NCBI GenBank assembly: GCA_002163135.1
Contig: MAAN01000022.1
Span: forward strand, 124,001-188,000
Source of the DNA: Alphaproteobacteria bacterium 46_93_T64
GTDB lineage: Bacteria > Pseudomonadota > Alphaproteobacteria > Sneathiellales > Sneathiellaceae
Length of the DNA: 64,000 bases
Reading direction: 5' to 3'
Below the pieces are notes generated by a model. That model was not told the origin of the DNA, searched no databases, and saw nothing but the letters and a program-made list of their open reading frames with translations. Every line of letters begins with the position of its first letter. Within the stretch, counting starts at the first letter, position 1. Made by a program: the position numbers and the translations under genes. Positions 18,001 to 27,128 of the stretch are shown piece by piece.

Positions 18001-19339
18001 CATCGCTGAGTGTGACATTCATATTGCCTATCATAACGCTCCTGAATGCAAAACCGATATTGCCCTGCAGTTCGATCAGACTTCTGCTGGACTAAAGGGA
18101 GTGATCGAGTATTCACCGGCCCGGTTCGGCGTGTCGCTGATTGAGGATATTAGTGAATTTTTCCAATCCTTTCTGGAAAAGATAGTGACCTGTGAGGCTA
18201 TTCCTGAGGCGCAAAGCGCCGCTTCATTCGTCCATATTAGGCCCTCGGAAGCGGAGGTTGAAGAATACAGCGGTTTTACGGGTGATTTTGAAGACAACAA
18301 TGACTTGAAAATTGCTCTTTCAAGATGTTGGAAGAAATGCCTGAAAATTGACAGTTTTTCTGACTCTGACAGTTTTTTTGATCTTGGCGGAAATTCCATC
18401 AGGGCGTTGTTATTGGTTTCGGAAATCGAAAAAACAACCGGCCTTCATTTGAATTTGCCAGCGATTTTCGAATTCAAGACCTTTGAGGCGATATACAGGA
18501 ATTGTGTAACTGAGAAGATGCCTTTGGGCGACCTCATCGTTTCGATTAGACGCGGATCGGAAAAGCCCGCTTTGATCTGTATTCACGGTCTGACCTACTA
18601 TCAGGAAATAGCCAATATCACTCCGCCAGGTATACCGATTTACGGTCTGTTGGCAAAAGAGCACCAACTGCTTATTTCGAAATTGGGTGCTGGACTGGAT
18701 TGGCACGTTAATCTGCCTGAACTTATCGACGCATATTATCAAATAGTTCGCGACCTTCAACCAACAGGACCTTATCAATTGCTTGGCCACTCTTTTGGTG
18801 GCGTGGTTGCTTTTGAAGTCGCAAAACGGCTCAGAAATGAAGGCGAGACTGTTGAAAGATTGTTTCTTGTTGATGTCCTTGTTGCCGGCTCTTCCTATTC
18901 CTATTCCTATCCCTATTTGAAGCTTTTGATACTGTGGCAACATGTTCGAAACAGGGAGTGGCGTCATTTGGCACGGAGCGTGCAAAGGATCTCCGGAAAA
19001 ATCTACAGATCTACGCCTCTTGCGTCCTTATTTTCCAGTGCCTCATCTGCTCTCTCTCCTGGCAGAATTCTGGCAAGACAAGTCACGGCAAAATATCAAC
19101 AAGTTATGGGAGCCTATTCTCCTGGAAGGGATCTGTATGACAGCCCTGTAATCCTTATACGGGCACATGACACAAAAACGATGAGTGCCTGTGCCGAGGA
19201 TTTCGGTTGGCAAGCGGCGGTAAAGGAACCGATGGAATTTATAGATTTGCCTGGAAATCACTTGAGCTGTTTGTCTCAGGAAAATATTGAAAATCTGGCA
19301 TGCTATTTTGAGAATAACATGGCAAAACAACATGGGTAA
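15071..19339 (+). CDS. Nonribosomal peptide synthetase, A-T-C-T-TE
   Basis: A 1422-residue single-protein synthetase. Adenylation domain, about 20-520: YTSGTTSDPKGV, FDASTFEIWAPL, NGYGPTET, YRTGDLAR, NGKLDR. Aligned by eye to GrsA, the ten-residue-type pocket reads D-A-F-W-L-G-G-T-F, close to a known valine code. T1: LGGNS (Ser558). Condensation domain, about 610-1050: LSFGERQIWF and HHILVDE (His748-749, Asp753), where Glu replaces the usual Gly. T2: FFDLGGNS (Ser1109). Thioesterase: GHSFGG (Ser1241). T2 has no adenylation domain of its own, so the single A domain may load both carriers, or T2 is loaded in trans. ATG follows AGAAGGGA. Confidence 0.93.
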   Translation: MRNDLNPVIKEKSVVSEFEEWVRLDKDAPVLSLDGEVWSYDELNNLANQLALRLVDVGATSGQNIGIDANCGRWFVVGVLAILKTGGAYIPLDPLFPTTRLRYCAEETSIDIVVCGSGSLLNTHLTVSHFVDFEEALDKTRLTGNLNIPVGPDDIAYVMYTSGTTSDPKGVEIRHRSILHLVQSATYVRLGPAERHLQLAPTGFDASTFEIWAPLLNGGTCVVYPGNTISLTELAGVLQSEKISVLWLTSSLFNMAIEQIPSALKNVTQLLTGGEELSVKHVQMALDLLPETALINGYGPTETTTFACSHAITSAGLESFSSVLIGKPINESYIRILDVDHNEVPVETTGELCVGGPGLARGYINDPALTAKKFIEYSDDGGGRTERLYRTGDLARRHKNGSIEFLGRIDDQIKIRGHRIEPGEIEAILTEKTAFINWAVVTFTARTGDLALGAILATGGTKPTIDLKRVRTVLEKYLPVYAIPSKILYIDTLPLTNNGKLDRATLSALLGDTDLQEQTARRSVTEETNERVANLWKKILRATDIDDNDNFFQLGGNSLQAIQMIAEVGESLHTRLPLSLIFAHPTLAEFCAALLRIERQSPLSPVINQAAIKTRQLSFGERQIWFEHHNSSRHIAYNIVISIEFSGRFQLSAMKTSLRQIVRKHEIFRTSYSQENEQILARTDKIDDVSVITTSLQEIQAPSFNELTSQLIMEEAAHVFSFTGETRPYRFRLIQCAEQHHVLLLNLHHILVDEWSIGILMQEFEAGYVRALSPVSAVGSTETIELYSDFCSWQQALVDGPEFEKQLGYWRRQLSGLSPVLALPTSEQRREETLSGYGRLDFTIPEQMSTALENYVSSKKTTLFALLLSVYAISLARFGQQNEVSIGIPVSIRDDKKLHMQVGYLLNTVVMRIQANKGMDFSDILEQVHESVLQALAHKDVPLELLVIHLAPERDDTGRPFFQTLFSLRQARVHGESIAECDIHIAYHNAPECKTDIALQFDQTSAGLKGVIEYSPARFGVSLIEDISEFFQSFLEKIVTCEAIPEAQSAASFVHIRPSEAEVEEYSGFTGDFEDNNDLKIALSRCWKKCLKIDSFSDSDSFFDLGGNSIRALLLVSEIEKTTGLHLNLPAIFEFKTFEAIYRNCVTEKMPLGDLIVSIRRGSEKPALICIHGLTYYQEIANITPPGIPIYGLLAKEHQLLISKLGAGLDWHVNLPELIDAYYQIVRDLQPTGPYQLLGHSFGGVVAFEVAKRLRNEGETVERLFLVDVLVAGSSYSYSYPYLKLLILWQHVRNREWRHLARSVQRISGKIYRSTPLASLFSSASSALSPGRILARQVTAKYQQVMGAYSPGRDLYDSPVILIRAHDTKTMSACAEDFGWQAAVKEPMEFIDLPGNHLSCLSQENIENLACYFENNMAKQHG

Positions 19340-19392
19340 TATGCTGAATTAGGTATCAGTTGTGATAGTAGAAGCGATCGAAAGAGCATGGA

Positions 19393-20994
19393 ATGTCTGA
19401 TAATATGGCGGTATTTCTTACATTTGTTTTTCTAGCCTTACTTCCTTGGCCCATTTGGCGTTTAGGATTGTTTGAAGCCTATCGTCTCTGTCAGTCACCT
19501 GTTGCTGTTCATCGGACTATCTTTTCGTCCGGATTTTTACGGGGTCGGGTAGGCAAGTTATTTGTTGGCCTTGGTATCTATTGGGCAGCGGTTTATCTAA
19601 CACTGTATTTTTTCCCGGACCTCAAGATTGCGCTGCTGGTAACGGGATTTGTTGTCGCTGGATTTTACCTGATCCGCGCACGAACGGATTATGGTCTGTG
19701 GTCAGGGATGCCACCCGGTAAACTGACTTTTCTGCCCATTCAGCCCGCTCTTGATGAAAATTACTACCTTCAGAAACGGGAAAAATTGGGGCCCATTTTT
19801 AAAATTGGATCCCCGCCTGATCTGCGGTATCTGAGCTTTCGCCCGCTGGTTTGTATTGTGGATTTAAAACTGGGCCGTGAATTCCTGAAACAGCATGACT
19901 TATCCCTGCTAAATGAACCCGTGGCCCCGTTTAGTTTACAGTTTGAGGCTGGTGGCTTACGCGATATGTCCGATGTAGATCACAAGAAATACCGAAAACT
20001 ACATCATCGCGCCTATTCCAATATTAACCCAAAATATCTAGACAGAATTTGCCGAGAATGTACGCAAACTGCATTGTCAAAAATGCAGTCGAGTAAAAAG
20101 ACGTCTCGCTTAACCGGCGTAGATCCTCGCCCGTTTTTTGATCAAATGATGTTTGAAATTCTCGCCCAAATTCTATTTGGAATTCATCGGGGCAGCCCGC
20201 AATTTACAGAGCTCATGGGGCATGTTTATGAGATGAACCTGACCCATGTGACCCGTCGTACCCGTAAATCAAAATTCAGGCCCAAACTGCAAAAAACACT
20301 GGATTTCCTGCGGGATTACCACACATCGAAATCTTCTTCGATGCTAGGCGATACGAATAGAGAAAAATCCGTACTCGATCTGATCGGTGAACAGGACAGG
20401 AATGCAATTTTTGACGACAATGTTTTATGCAACCTATTGAATGATTTTTGGTCTGGCCGAATTGACACGACAGGTTTGCTAACTTGGACCTGCAAGTTTA
20501 TAACAGAGAGTAGTGGCCGTACTGAACTGGCAAAAATTTCAGTCCTGAGTGACGACGCTGCAGACATCAGATCTGATAATTTTGTGAAAGAGGTACTTCG
20601 GCTCTCGCAAAGTGAATGGCTGCTGAGACGCGTTACAAAGACGATTGAATTTAACAATTTTAGAATAAAAAAAGGCTGGAATGTCAGGATCTGTGTACGT
20701 GAAGCCCATCGGCTCCCAGAGTCATTTGTCTGCCCGCATGCCTTTGATGTCGATCGGTTCGAACAGGATGAGCTGTCAGCTGCTCAATATGCCCCTTTCG
20801 GATTATACCGGCATATATGTATAGGTGGGCATATCGCTCATGCTGCGTCGCGCGCGCTGATTCTGTCAGCGGCGACAGAATTTGACATAGACGCGGTACA
20901 AGATGGGCCGCTAATTCATTTATGGCTTCATTGGGCTCCCAGCCGGTTTTTTAAGGTAGCTATTACTAACAAAACCTCTGGTTCCATCATGTAG
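19393..20994 (+). CDS. Membrane-anchored cytochrome P450-like protein
   Basis: A 533-residue protein, probably a heme oxygenase that tailors the peptide product. Three hydrophobic segments at about 4-24, 55-75 and 78-95 suggest membrane anchoring, unusual for a bacterial P450. P450 marks follow: I-helix-like SGRIDTTG, the ExxR motif (KEVLRLS), and a heme-ligand region FGLYRHICIGG with a cysteine. That last one departs from the usual FGxGxRxCxG because Tyr replaces the Gly/Asp. It starts 53 bases after the synthetase on the same strand, so is probably the last gene of the operon. Partner reductase not seen here. Confidence 0.8.
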   Translation: MSDNMAVFLTFVFLALLPWPIWRLGLFEAYRLCQSPVAVHRTIFSSGFLRGRVGKLFVGLGIYWAAVYLTLYFFPDLKIALLVTGFVVAGFYLIRARTDYGLWSGMPPGKLTFLPIQPALDENYYLQKREKLGPIFKIGSPPDLRYLSFRPLVCIVDLKLGREFLKQHDLSLLNEPVAPFSLQFEAGGLRDMSDVDHKKYRKLHHRAYSNINPKYLDRICRECTQTALSKMQSSKKTSRLTGVDPRPFFDQMMFEILAQILFGIHRGSPQFTELMGHVYEMNLTHVTRRTRKSKFRPKLQKTLDFLRDYHTSKSSSMLGDTNREKSVLDLIGEQDRNAIFDDNVLCNLLNDFWSGRIDTTGLLTWTCKFITESSGRTELAKISVLSDDAADIRSDNFVKEVLRLSQSEWLLRRVTKTIEFNNFRIKKGWNVRICVREAHRLPESFVCPHAFDVDRFEQDELSAAQYAPFGLYRHICIGGHIAHAASRALILSAATEFDIDAVQDGPLIHLWLHWAPSRFFKVAITNKTSGSIM

Positions 20995-21307
20995 GTTTTG
21001 GGCTTTCAAGATAAAACGATTGTCTCATGTGAGGTGCGTCAAGCTTCTTCTAGGATGGCGACGGAGCGTAAAAGCGTTGGTGGAGAAAAATGTTCTGGAT
21101 CAATCGGATAGTGAAATCCAAACTTTGCTAATACCCTTCTACTTCAAGTTTCTGACTTGCCGTAGAGACTTTTCGTTTTCTTAAGTTTGTTCGGGTTTCG
21201 GTACAAAATTGAGGCTGTTTTATTTTGTGACAATCACCTGATTTGGCTACCAGAATTTGTGAGTAAACTGCTTATTAGGTGCTGGGCGGGAACCCGGCCT
21301 TGATGGG
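20995..21307. other. Intergenic region, possible gene remnant
   Basis: No intact gene. On the minus strand about 35 open codons ending in a stop at 21039-21041 read coherently (HYPIDPEHFSPPTLL and on), but they follow a stop and have no start, so this may be a decayed 3' gene end or chance. Confidence 0.25.
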
Positions 21308-22057
21308 TCACTGAATGACCACATTTTTTTCTATCCAGGTGTTTAATTTCTCTATAACACTATCCTCCACGCTTAAGCTGCAGAGGATATAGCGTTTGTT
21401 TCCAGCAGGCATATCTGAAAATCGGATGAATTTAAATTCGTCTACGGAAAAGTTTGCCTTCCTGATCAAGCCATTAGCCTCTTCTTCTGCCATGAAGATG
21501 TAATCTGCTCTTTCCACTTTTAGCATATGTACCATATTCAGGTTTTCAACGGATACAGCCACCCGACTTGGGTTTGTCTCGCGAATAAGATCATCAATAT
21601 ATTTTCCGTAAGAATAGCCCTTTTTTACCAATAGACTTATTTTCTTGTTCTGAAGAACGTCCTTAAGACTTAGATCACTTTCAATGTTGATATTGCTGAA
21701 TAAGGCCAAACCAATTGCCGGTTTGTCGCGATAAATAGGCTTGGTATATTTAGAGAATTTCTCTCTCGCTGAATTTTTAAACCATCCGACAAGGCAGACT
21801 TTGCCCTTATTCTTCTGGAGAATATTCATTTGCCGGATAGACGGAATTTTTTCCCAAATGTGCGGGATTCCCAATTGTTGAAACGCAAAACTTGCCGGTG
21901 TTCCCGTTAATCCTGTGACAACGCCTGGAGAAGCGGTAAGGAAATATGGTGGACGTTCGTTGTAGAGAAGACGGATGGGTTCATTAGCCTCGCTTGTAGA
22001 AATAAAATTTCCAAGTAAACCGATTACAAGAGACATAAAAATTATTTCTGTTTTCAT
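21308..22057 (-). CDS. Periplasmic substrate-binding-like protein
   Basis: A 249-residue secreted protein resembling family 3 extracellular solute-binding proteins. A signal peptide (about residues 1-24, ending near STSEA) precedes LLYNERPPYFL, and KISLLVKKGYSYG and MAEEEANGL fall where the second lobe hinges lie. The start is taken at the ATG at 22055-22057 behind AAGGAG. No permease or ATPase genes are adjacent, so it may serve sensing or be an orphan. Its neighbour to the right is a chemoreceptor gene, far upstream and on the other strand. The ligand is unknown. Confidence 0.7.
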   Translation of the reverse strand: MKTEIIFMSLVIGLLGNFISTSEANEPIRLLYNERPPYFLTASPGVVTGLTGTPASFAFQQLGIPHIWEKIPSIRQMNILQKNKGKVCLVGWFKNSAREKFSKYTKPIYRDKPAIGLALFSNINIESDLSLKDVLQNKKISLLVKKGYSYGKYIDDLIRETNPSRVAVSVENLNMVHMLKVERADYIFMAEEEANGLIRKANFSVDEFKFIRFSDMPAGNKRYILCSLSVEDSVIEKLNTWIEKNVVIQ

Positions 22058-22869
22058 CACAACTCCTTAGACGTTCAGTCAGTCGCGCTGATAGATGGTG
22101 CTAAATCCGGCAATTCTCAGATAAACTCTAAATCAAAGCCAATTGCAGTCAAATCCCACCTCTGATAGAAGGATTTTCTCCGGACGGGTCGGCAGATGGA
22201 TGTTGCATCAACACATGCTTTGCGAAATAGCATTGAAGTTTAATATGTTTCATGAATTTTCCGTTACAAGAGGCCAACCGTTGTCCATTGCGTTGGAGGG
22301 CATTGTCAGAGGAAATGAGTTTGGGCGCTAGAGACATCGGATTTTTGCTCACCCGATGAAAGATGCCTTCCGTTATTTTAGGCAGTCACCTGAAATCACC
22401 TGCTTAACGGTAATAATGCACATTCGCTTTGGGCCATCATTACCAGACACCATTCAGCCAATCAGAACCTCTTGATAACGTGTTTACAGGCTAATGATGT
22501 TCAATTTGCGGGAACATTGTGGGAGCGTGTCAACTAGGGTTACCTATTTTTGCCCGAGAGTAAATTTCAAGGGAAGAACAGGGTATTCTTGGGTTTCTAC
22601 GTTTTATGTTCGGCGGCGAGTAGGAACCTGCCGTATTATCGACTTCTGTCAAATAATCTTATTCCTCAGATCGAGCCATATGCCATTGCGCTTAAGCCAC
22701 TGACCTAAAAGTAATACCTCAAATGGTTAGTAGAGAATACTCCAGAAAAAACTCATTCAACAATAATTAACTTCTTTCAGTCAAATTATCGGACAATTGT
22801 AGTGATTTCTCTACAGGCTAGACAAATAATGATTTGAAGCGGGCCTGTAAAAGAGTGTGGAGAGATAAG
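22058..22869. other. Long intergenic region without a recognised gene
   Basis: About 810 bases between the divergent binding-protein and chemoreceptor genes. Short open frames on both strands at 22140-22350 look like noise or decayed coding sequence. The right part is AT-rich and should hold the chemoreceptor promoter; none was resolved by eye. Confidence 0.35.
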
Positions 22870-25083
22870 ATGGGTATTAGTGTTCGTAACAAGTTGATTA
22901 TGTTGCTTGTCGTATCAAGTTTTATTCCGGCAATTGCCATTTATAGTATTTTTCTCGCAACCGGTGGTGCATTGAAGGAAGCATTAAACTCTCCTCTGCA
23001 GACTGCCGCCCAACAACTCAACTCGGCAGTGGATAGCAATCTTGTAAAATTCTATAATGATGCACAAAGTTTCGCGAGTGATCCGAACCTTCTTTATCCC
23101 GCTAATATGAAAAACCTGAAACCTTCCAATCCTGTTGTTGCAGCAATAAATAAGCAGGTCACTCAAAATGCCGCTTATAAGCTGACTATGTTCCTGAATA
23201 AGGAGGGAAAGCCCCTTATCGTAAATACGGTAGACAATCAGGGAAATCCTCTCACCACACTTGATACCTTTTTAGGTACGAGTTTCAAGGACACAGACTG
23301 GTTTAAAAATACGATAGCCAAGAAGTTCGCAGACACCGGTGATGGATTTACCGGAACCGTAGTTTCTGCTCCTGAAAAGCGATCTTTCCTGTCTTCCGTT
23401 TATCCGGAAAATGACGGATACAGCATGATATTTGCAGCCCCTGTTATAAATGCTTTCGGTGGTGTTATGGGGATCTGGGTGAACGTGGTCAGTGTAGATT
23501 ATCTTGAAAACGTCACACGGGATGCCTTTGGTAATCTTGCTAATTTCGATGGTGCTGGATATCAGCTCCTAAATGCTGAAAAACAGCTTATTATCGACTT
23601 CAATATAGCCAACCTTTCAGAAGATGGTCTTTTCACGCGTAATCTAGAAAACATGGCTGCGAACAATGACGTCATTAGCGAGGATGTCGCGGTCGTTTCC
23701 CTTGCAGAAGGAAATGACGGTTATTTGACGGATGAAACTGAAAACGGAACATATATTGTCGGATATGCGGTGAGCAAGGGGGCTTTCGGTTATTCCGGGC
23801 TTGGTTGGTCAACGACTGTTCGCATCCCTCAAGAACAACTTCACGCATCATTGGATACGGTTTCGTTCTGGATGTTATTGGCTGCTGCAATTGTTCTGGG
23901 TCTGGCACTTGTATCTGGAACTCTTTCTGGAATACTATTTGTCCGGCCGATTAACCGCCTAACGACTGTTATGAGCAGCCTGGCTGATGGTGATAAAAGT
24001 GTTGAGGTCCCTTTACTTGATCGCAAGGACGAAATGGGAGCAATGGCCAGCGCCGTTCAAATCTTTAAAACCAATGCGCTTGAAATTGACCGTATGCAGG
24101 AAGAAGACGAGAACCGCCGTACAGAAGAAGGCGCAGCCAAAGAGCGCCGAGATAAAGAGAAACAAGTGCGGGCCATTGAGCGCAAAGAAGAAGAAGAGAG
24201 ACAGCAAGAGGCGGCAGAGTCAGCCAAAAATGCTGAAATGCTCGAACTTGCGATGGGCTTTGAAAATGGTATTAAGTCTGTCGTAGAAAACGTGACCAAT
24301 TCGTCCTCACAGATGCAGGAGACGGCAGTCTTTATGCAAAAAACGGCGACTACGGCGCAGGAACAATCTGATTTGGTTGCTCAGGCTTCCGATAGATCAT
24401 CCGGCAATGTGCAAACAGTGGCGGCTTCAGCCGAAGAGTTGACGGGGTCGATCTCTGAGATCAGTAACCTGATTACACGATCTGCGAATATCGCAACACG
24501 AGCTGTTGATGAAGCCGCAAAAACCGATGAACGTATGAAGGAGTTGTCCAAGGCCGCTGAACGCATTGGAGAAATCGTCTCCCTGATCAATGACATTGCA
24601 GGTCAGACAAATCTGCTCGCGTTGAACGCGACAATTGAATCTGCGCGGGCTGGAGAAGCCGGAAAGGGATTTGCTGTAGTGGCTTCCGAGGTTAAATCAC
24701 TTGCAGGCCAGACTGCCAAAGCCACAGAAGATATCTCTGCACAGGTTGCAGGGCTTCAAAATGCATCCAGTGTCACGAGTGATGCCATTGTTGAGATTGG
24801 AAATACGATAGCCGAAATCAACGAAATCGGCACCTCCATTGCAGATGCTATGGAAGAACAGCGTTCAGCTACCAATGAAATCAGTAAAAATGCACAACGG
24901 GTTGCTCAGGAAAGTGATGATGTTTCCAGCAACATAACCAAAGTCCGCAAAGCCACGGGAGATACCGGAGGTGCTGCTGATCAGGTTCTGGATGCCGCAC
25001 AGGATCTTTCAGGGCAAGCAGAAAAACTCAACGAGCAGGTTGATCTGTTCCTGAATAATATCCGTAATCAGAGTGCTGCGTAA
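22870..25083 (+). CDS. Methyl-accepting chemotaxis protein with Cache sensor
   Basis: Inner-membrane chemoreceptor of 737 residues. The start is the ATG at 22870 behind GGAGAG; an upstream TTG at 22834 would add 12 basic residues. TM1 lies at about 8-28, a periplasmic Cache-type sensor at about 30-330, TM2 at about 338-360, HAMP at about 362-415, a charged coiled coil, and the signalling domain with the hairpin tip [20 protein letters not shown]. It signals through CheA and CheW, neither of which is in the window. Ligand unknown; Cache domains often bind amino or organic acids. Confidence 0.92.
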   Translation: MGISVRNKLIMLLVVSSFIPAIAIYSIFLATGGALKEALNSPLQTAAQQLNSAVDSNLVKFYNDAQSFASDPNLLYPANMKNLKPSNPVVAAINKQVTQNAAYKLTMFLNKEGKPLIVNTVDNQGNPLTTLDTFLGTSFKDTDWFKNTIAKKFADTGDGFTGTVVSAPEKRSFLSSVYPENDGYSMIFAAPVINAFGGVMGIWVNVVSVDYLENVTRDAFGNLANFDGAGYQLLNAEKQLIIDFNIANLSEDGLFTRNLENMAANNDVISEDVAVVSLAEGNDGYLTDETENGTYIVGYAVSKGAFGYSGLGWSTTVRIPQEQLHASLDTVSFWMLLAAAIVLGLALVSGTLSGILFVRPINRLTTVMSSLADGDKSVEVPLLDRKDEMGAMASAVQIFKTNALEIDRMQEEDENRRTEEGAAKERRDKEKQVRAIERKEEEERQQEAAESAKNAEMLELAMGFENGIKSVVENVTNSSSQMQETAVFMQKTATTAQEQSDLVAQASDRSSGNVQTVAASAEELTGSISEISNLITRSANIATRAVDEAAKTDERMKELSKAAERIGEIVSLINDIAGQTNLLALNATIESARAGEAGKGFAVVASEVKSLAGQTAKATEDISAQVAGLQNASSVTSDAIVEIGNTIAEINEIGTSIADAMEEQRSATNEISKNAQRVAQESDDVSSNITKVRKATGDTGGAADQVLDAAQDLSGQAEKLNEQVDLFLNNIRNQSAA

Positions 25084-25218
25084 TGGTAATTTAAAGCAAG
25101 ACGTATAGGTGGATTTAAGAATTGCCTAGTCTCATGGGACAAGTTTGTATTTCCATTAACAACTGGTAACATGGATTATCTTTGGGAAGTAAGTAACGGC
25201 AAGGGTGGAATATAATTC

Positions 25219-25731
25219 ATGCGCGCAATGAGCAAAATACTGTTAGTTTTTTTGTTAATTTCCTATGGTCCACCTTTAGCCGATGCGATGGACATTAAAA
25301 AACGGTTTAACCAATCAGAAATAGATGATGCTTATGGTCAAATTGACGGCATATGGACGGGAACCTATAATTTCGTTCATTCGACGACTAAACTTCCTGA
25401 GACTAATATCAAATCTTTAGACGTAAAGATGATAATAAAGGGCAAAAAATTACTGTTCAATATTAGGGAAGTTGGGGGGGATTGGCGCGGAATAAGTGAT
25501 CACCTAAAAATTCTAGTAAACAATTTGGTAGTCACTATTCATGCTGTAAATCCTCATAAGGGTTGGTTGGAAACTATCGACATAGTCATTCATAGAGAAA
25601 CAAAAAATTCTGCAAAATTATATCTGCAGCGTTCAGTGAACAACTGGGCTGTCGAGGTCGAAGGGATCGACCGTATTTATAGTCTCATGGCAATTGGAAA
25701 CTTAGTGAGACAATATTCGCCGGCAAATTGA
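25219..25731 (+). CDS. Hypothetical secreted protein (170 residues)
   Basis: Start MRAMSKILLVFLLISYG gives a signal peptide, probably cleaved after ADA near residue 23. The mature part (about 147 residues) is rich in beta-strand-like alternation and contains GIWTGTYNF, a pattern seen in small lipocalin-like or calycin beta-barrels, but the family is not certain. It lies between a chemoreceptor and the repeat protein on the same strand. Function unknown. Confidence 0.6.
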   Translation: MRAMSKILLVFLLISYGPPLADAMDIKKRFNQSEIDDAYGQIDGIWTGTYNFVHSTTKLPETNIKSLDVKMIIKGKKLLFNIREVGGDWRGISDHLKILVNNLVVTIHAVNPHKGWLETIDIVIHRETKNSAKLYLQRSVNNWAVEVEGIDRIYSLMAIGNLVRQYSPAN

Positions 25732-25809
25732 GTTGAAAAAAAATGGCTATCAATTTTCCGTGAATTATTATACATATCTAATATGCAGATGTATTTGGGC
25801 GGAAGTACA

Positions 25810-26673
25810 ATGATCTCTATAGAAAAAATTTCCAATATTTTTAAGTTGTTTTTTACTGTTTTATTCTTTTGCACACTGAGTTTTACAGTTCAGGCAGCCA
25901 GCTATGACATACTCTATGAAAGTGATACCGATACGACCACCAATGAATTGGTTCTGAATAGCTTTGACAGCTTCAGTGATGTAATTAACTATAATTATTC
26001 AGCAACCATAGTTGATGTAGACATCAGCGCGGCATACTCATCTACGGGATTAACCTATGATGGTGATGATTGGCATATCCTTTATGAGAGTGATGCCGAT
26101 ACGACAACCAACGAACTGGTTCTGAATTCCTTTGATACTTGGGCAGATGTTATTGATTACAACTACACTTCTACAATTATTGATGTAGATATCAGCGCGG
26201 GCTATTCTTCTACTGGACTAGCCTATGAAAATGGTAAATGGCATATCCTTTATGAAAGTGATGCTGATACAACGACCAATGAACTGGTTATCAATAGCTT
26301 TGATGACCTTGATGATTTAATCAATTACAATTATTCAGCAACCATAGTTGATGTCGATATTAGCGCTGGGTATTCCTCAACAGGATTTACTTACGATGAT
26401 GGAGATTGGCATATTCTTTATGAGGCTGATGCCGATACAACGACTAATGAATTGGTCATTAATACCTTTAGTAGCTTTGGCGATATAATTGACTACAATT
26501 ATGCATCAACAATAGTCGACGTAGATATTAGTGCAGCCTACAGTTCGACAGGGTTTAATGCGCTGCCGCCACCAGATGTCTCAGTTGTACCATTGCCCGC
26601 AGGAATATGGCTTCTCGGAACTGGTTTATTCGGTTTGTATGGCCTACAACGTCGGCGAGAAAAGATAGTCTAA
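25810..26673 (+). CDS. Repeat surface protein with VPLPA-CTERM sorting signal
   Basis: A 287-residue exported protein. Start at the ATG at 25810 (MISIEKISN), with a GGAAG upstream; the ATG at 25783 lies further upstream. A signal peptide ends near VQA. Four tandem repeats of 56 residues follow, each beginning near (W/Y)(H/D)ILYES/EADADTTTNE and ending in DVDISAxYSSTG. The C-terminus reads VPLPAGIWLLGTGLFGLYG followed by QRRREK: a VPLPA (PEP-CTERM-like) motif, a transmembrane helix and a basic tail. Such signals are processed by an exosortase and attach proteins to the surface or matrix. No exosortase is in the window. Confidence 0.85.
   Translation: MISIEKISNIFKLFFTVLFFCTLSFTVQAASYDILYESDTDTTTNELVLNSFDSFSDVINYNYSATIVDVDISAAYSSTGLTYDGDDWHILYESDADTTTNELVLNSFDTWADVIDYNYTSTIIDVDISAGYSSTGLAYENGKWHILYESDADTTTNELVINSFDDLDDLINYNYSATIVDVDISAGYSSTGFTYDDGDWHILYEADADTTTNELVINTFSSFGDIIDYNYASTIVDVDISAAYSSTGFNALPPPDVSVVPLPAGIWLLGTGLFGLYGLQRRREKIV
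25903..26574 (+). repeat. Four 168-bp in-frame tandem repeats
   Basis: Unit starts at 25903, 26071, 26239 and 26407, with exact 168-base period. They encode the 56-residue repeats of the VPLPA-CTERM protein. The high DNA similarity suggests recent duplication or gene conversion. Confidence 0.85.
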
Positions 26674-26697
26674 ACATATATCGTATATTGATAATAC

Positions 26698-26727
26698 GGC
26701 CCATTGTGGCGGCCTTTTTCTTGATCA
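26698..26727 (+). terminator. Possible Rho-independent terminator
   Basis: GGCC and GGCC arms around CATTGTGGC, followed by TTTTTC, just downstream of the repeat-protein gene. A weak stem. Confidence 0.35.
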
Positions 26728-26757
26728 TGTGATATCGATTATCTGATCGCAAAGGGA

Positions 26758-27081
26758 TTGACTAAAGCACAGCCGGAATTTGGCATCTTCGCCGCAAAGC
26801 TAAATGCGGAATTGGTGGGATATGCATCTTACTACTCAATTCCGTTCACCTATAGCCTGCAGCCAACATTCGTTTTGCAGCAGTTGTATGTGAGTCAGTC
26901 TCATCGATCTAACAAAATAGGGAAATTTCTATTTAACGAACTGAAGCTTCAGGCCCGCGACGCAGGTGCAGGGAAACTTGAATGGCGAGTAATGCCTTCA
27001 AATACTCTCGCAAAACGCTTTTACAGATGTTTGGGCGGACTGGAAGAGGATACGTGGGAGCATTGGACAATCACACTGTAA
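26758..27081 (+). CDS. GNAT-family N-acetyltransferase, N-terminally short
   Basis: The 107 residues cover the C-terminal two-thirds of a GNAT fold: LVGYASYYS, LQQLYVSQSHRSNKIGKFL (acetyl-CoA-binding Q/R-x-x-G-x-G/A region, degenerate) and LEWRVMPSNTLAKRFYRCLG. Full-length family members have about 40-50 more N-terminal residues. The frame is open upstream only to a stop at 26722-26724, so the N-terminal part is missing. Start TTG at 26758 has AAAGGG close by. Probably a truncated gene, or an unusually short acetyltransferase. Confidence 0.55.
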   Translation: MTKAQPEFGIFAAKLNAELVGYASYYSIPFTYSLQPTFVLQQLYVSQSHRSNKIGKFLFNELKLQARDAGAGKLEWRVMPSNTLAKRFYRCLGGLEEDTWEHWTITL

Positions 27082-27128
27082 TCTTTCATCTCGGCGCGTT
27101 TGGTATTTTCATCCATTTTTGAATTTAA

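Noticed and set aside
21039-21148. A minus-strand gene end between the P450 and binding-protein genes
   Set aside because: About 35 coherent codons but no start and an upstream stop; too weak to call a gene.
22140-22360. Overlapping short frames on both strands in the long gap
   Set aside because: No ribosome site, no domain and similar length on both strands, as expected by chance; at most decayed sequence.
22834-22869. Upstream TTG start for the Cache chemoreceptor
   Set aside because: The ATG at 22870 has GGAGAG at good spacing, and the added residues would put a charged stretch before the first membrane span without a ribosome site.
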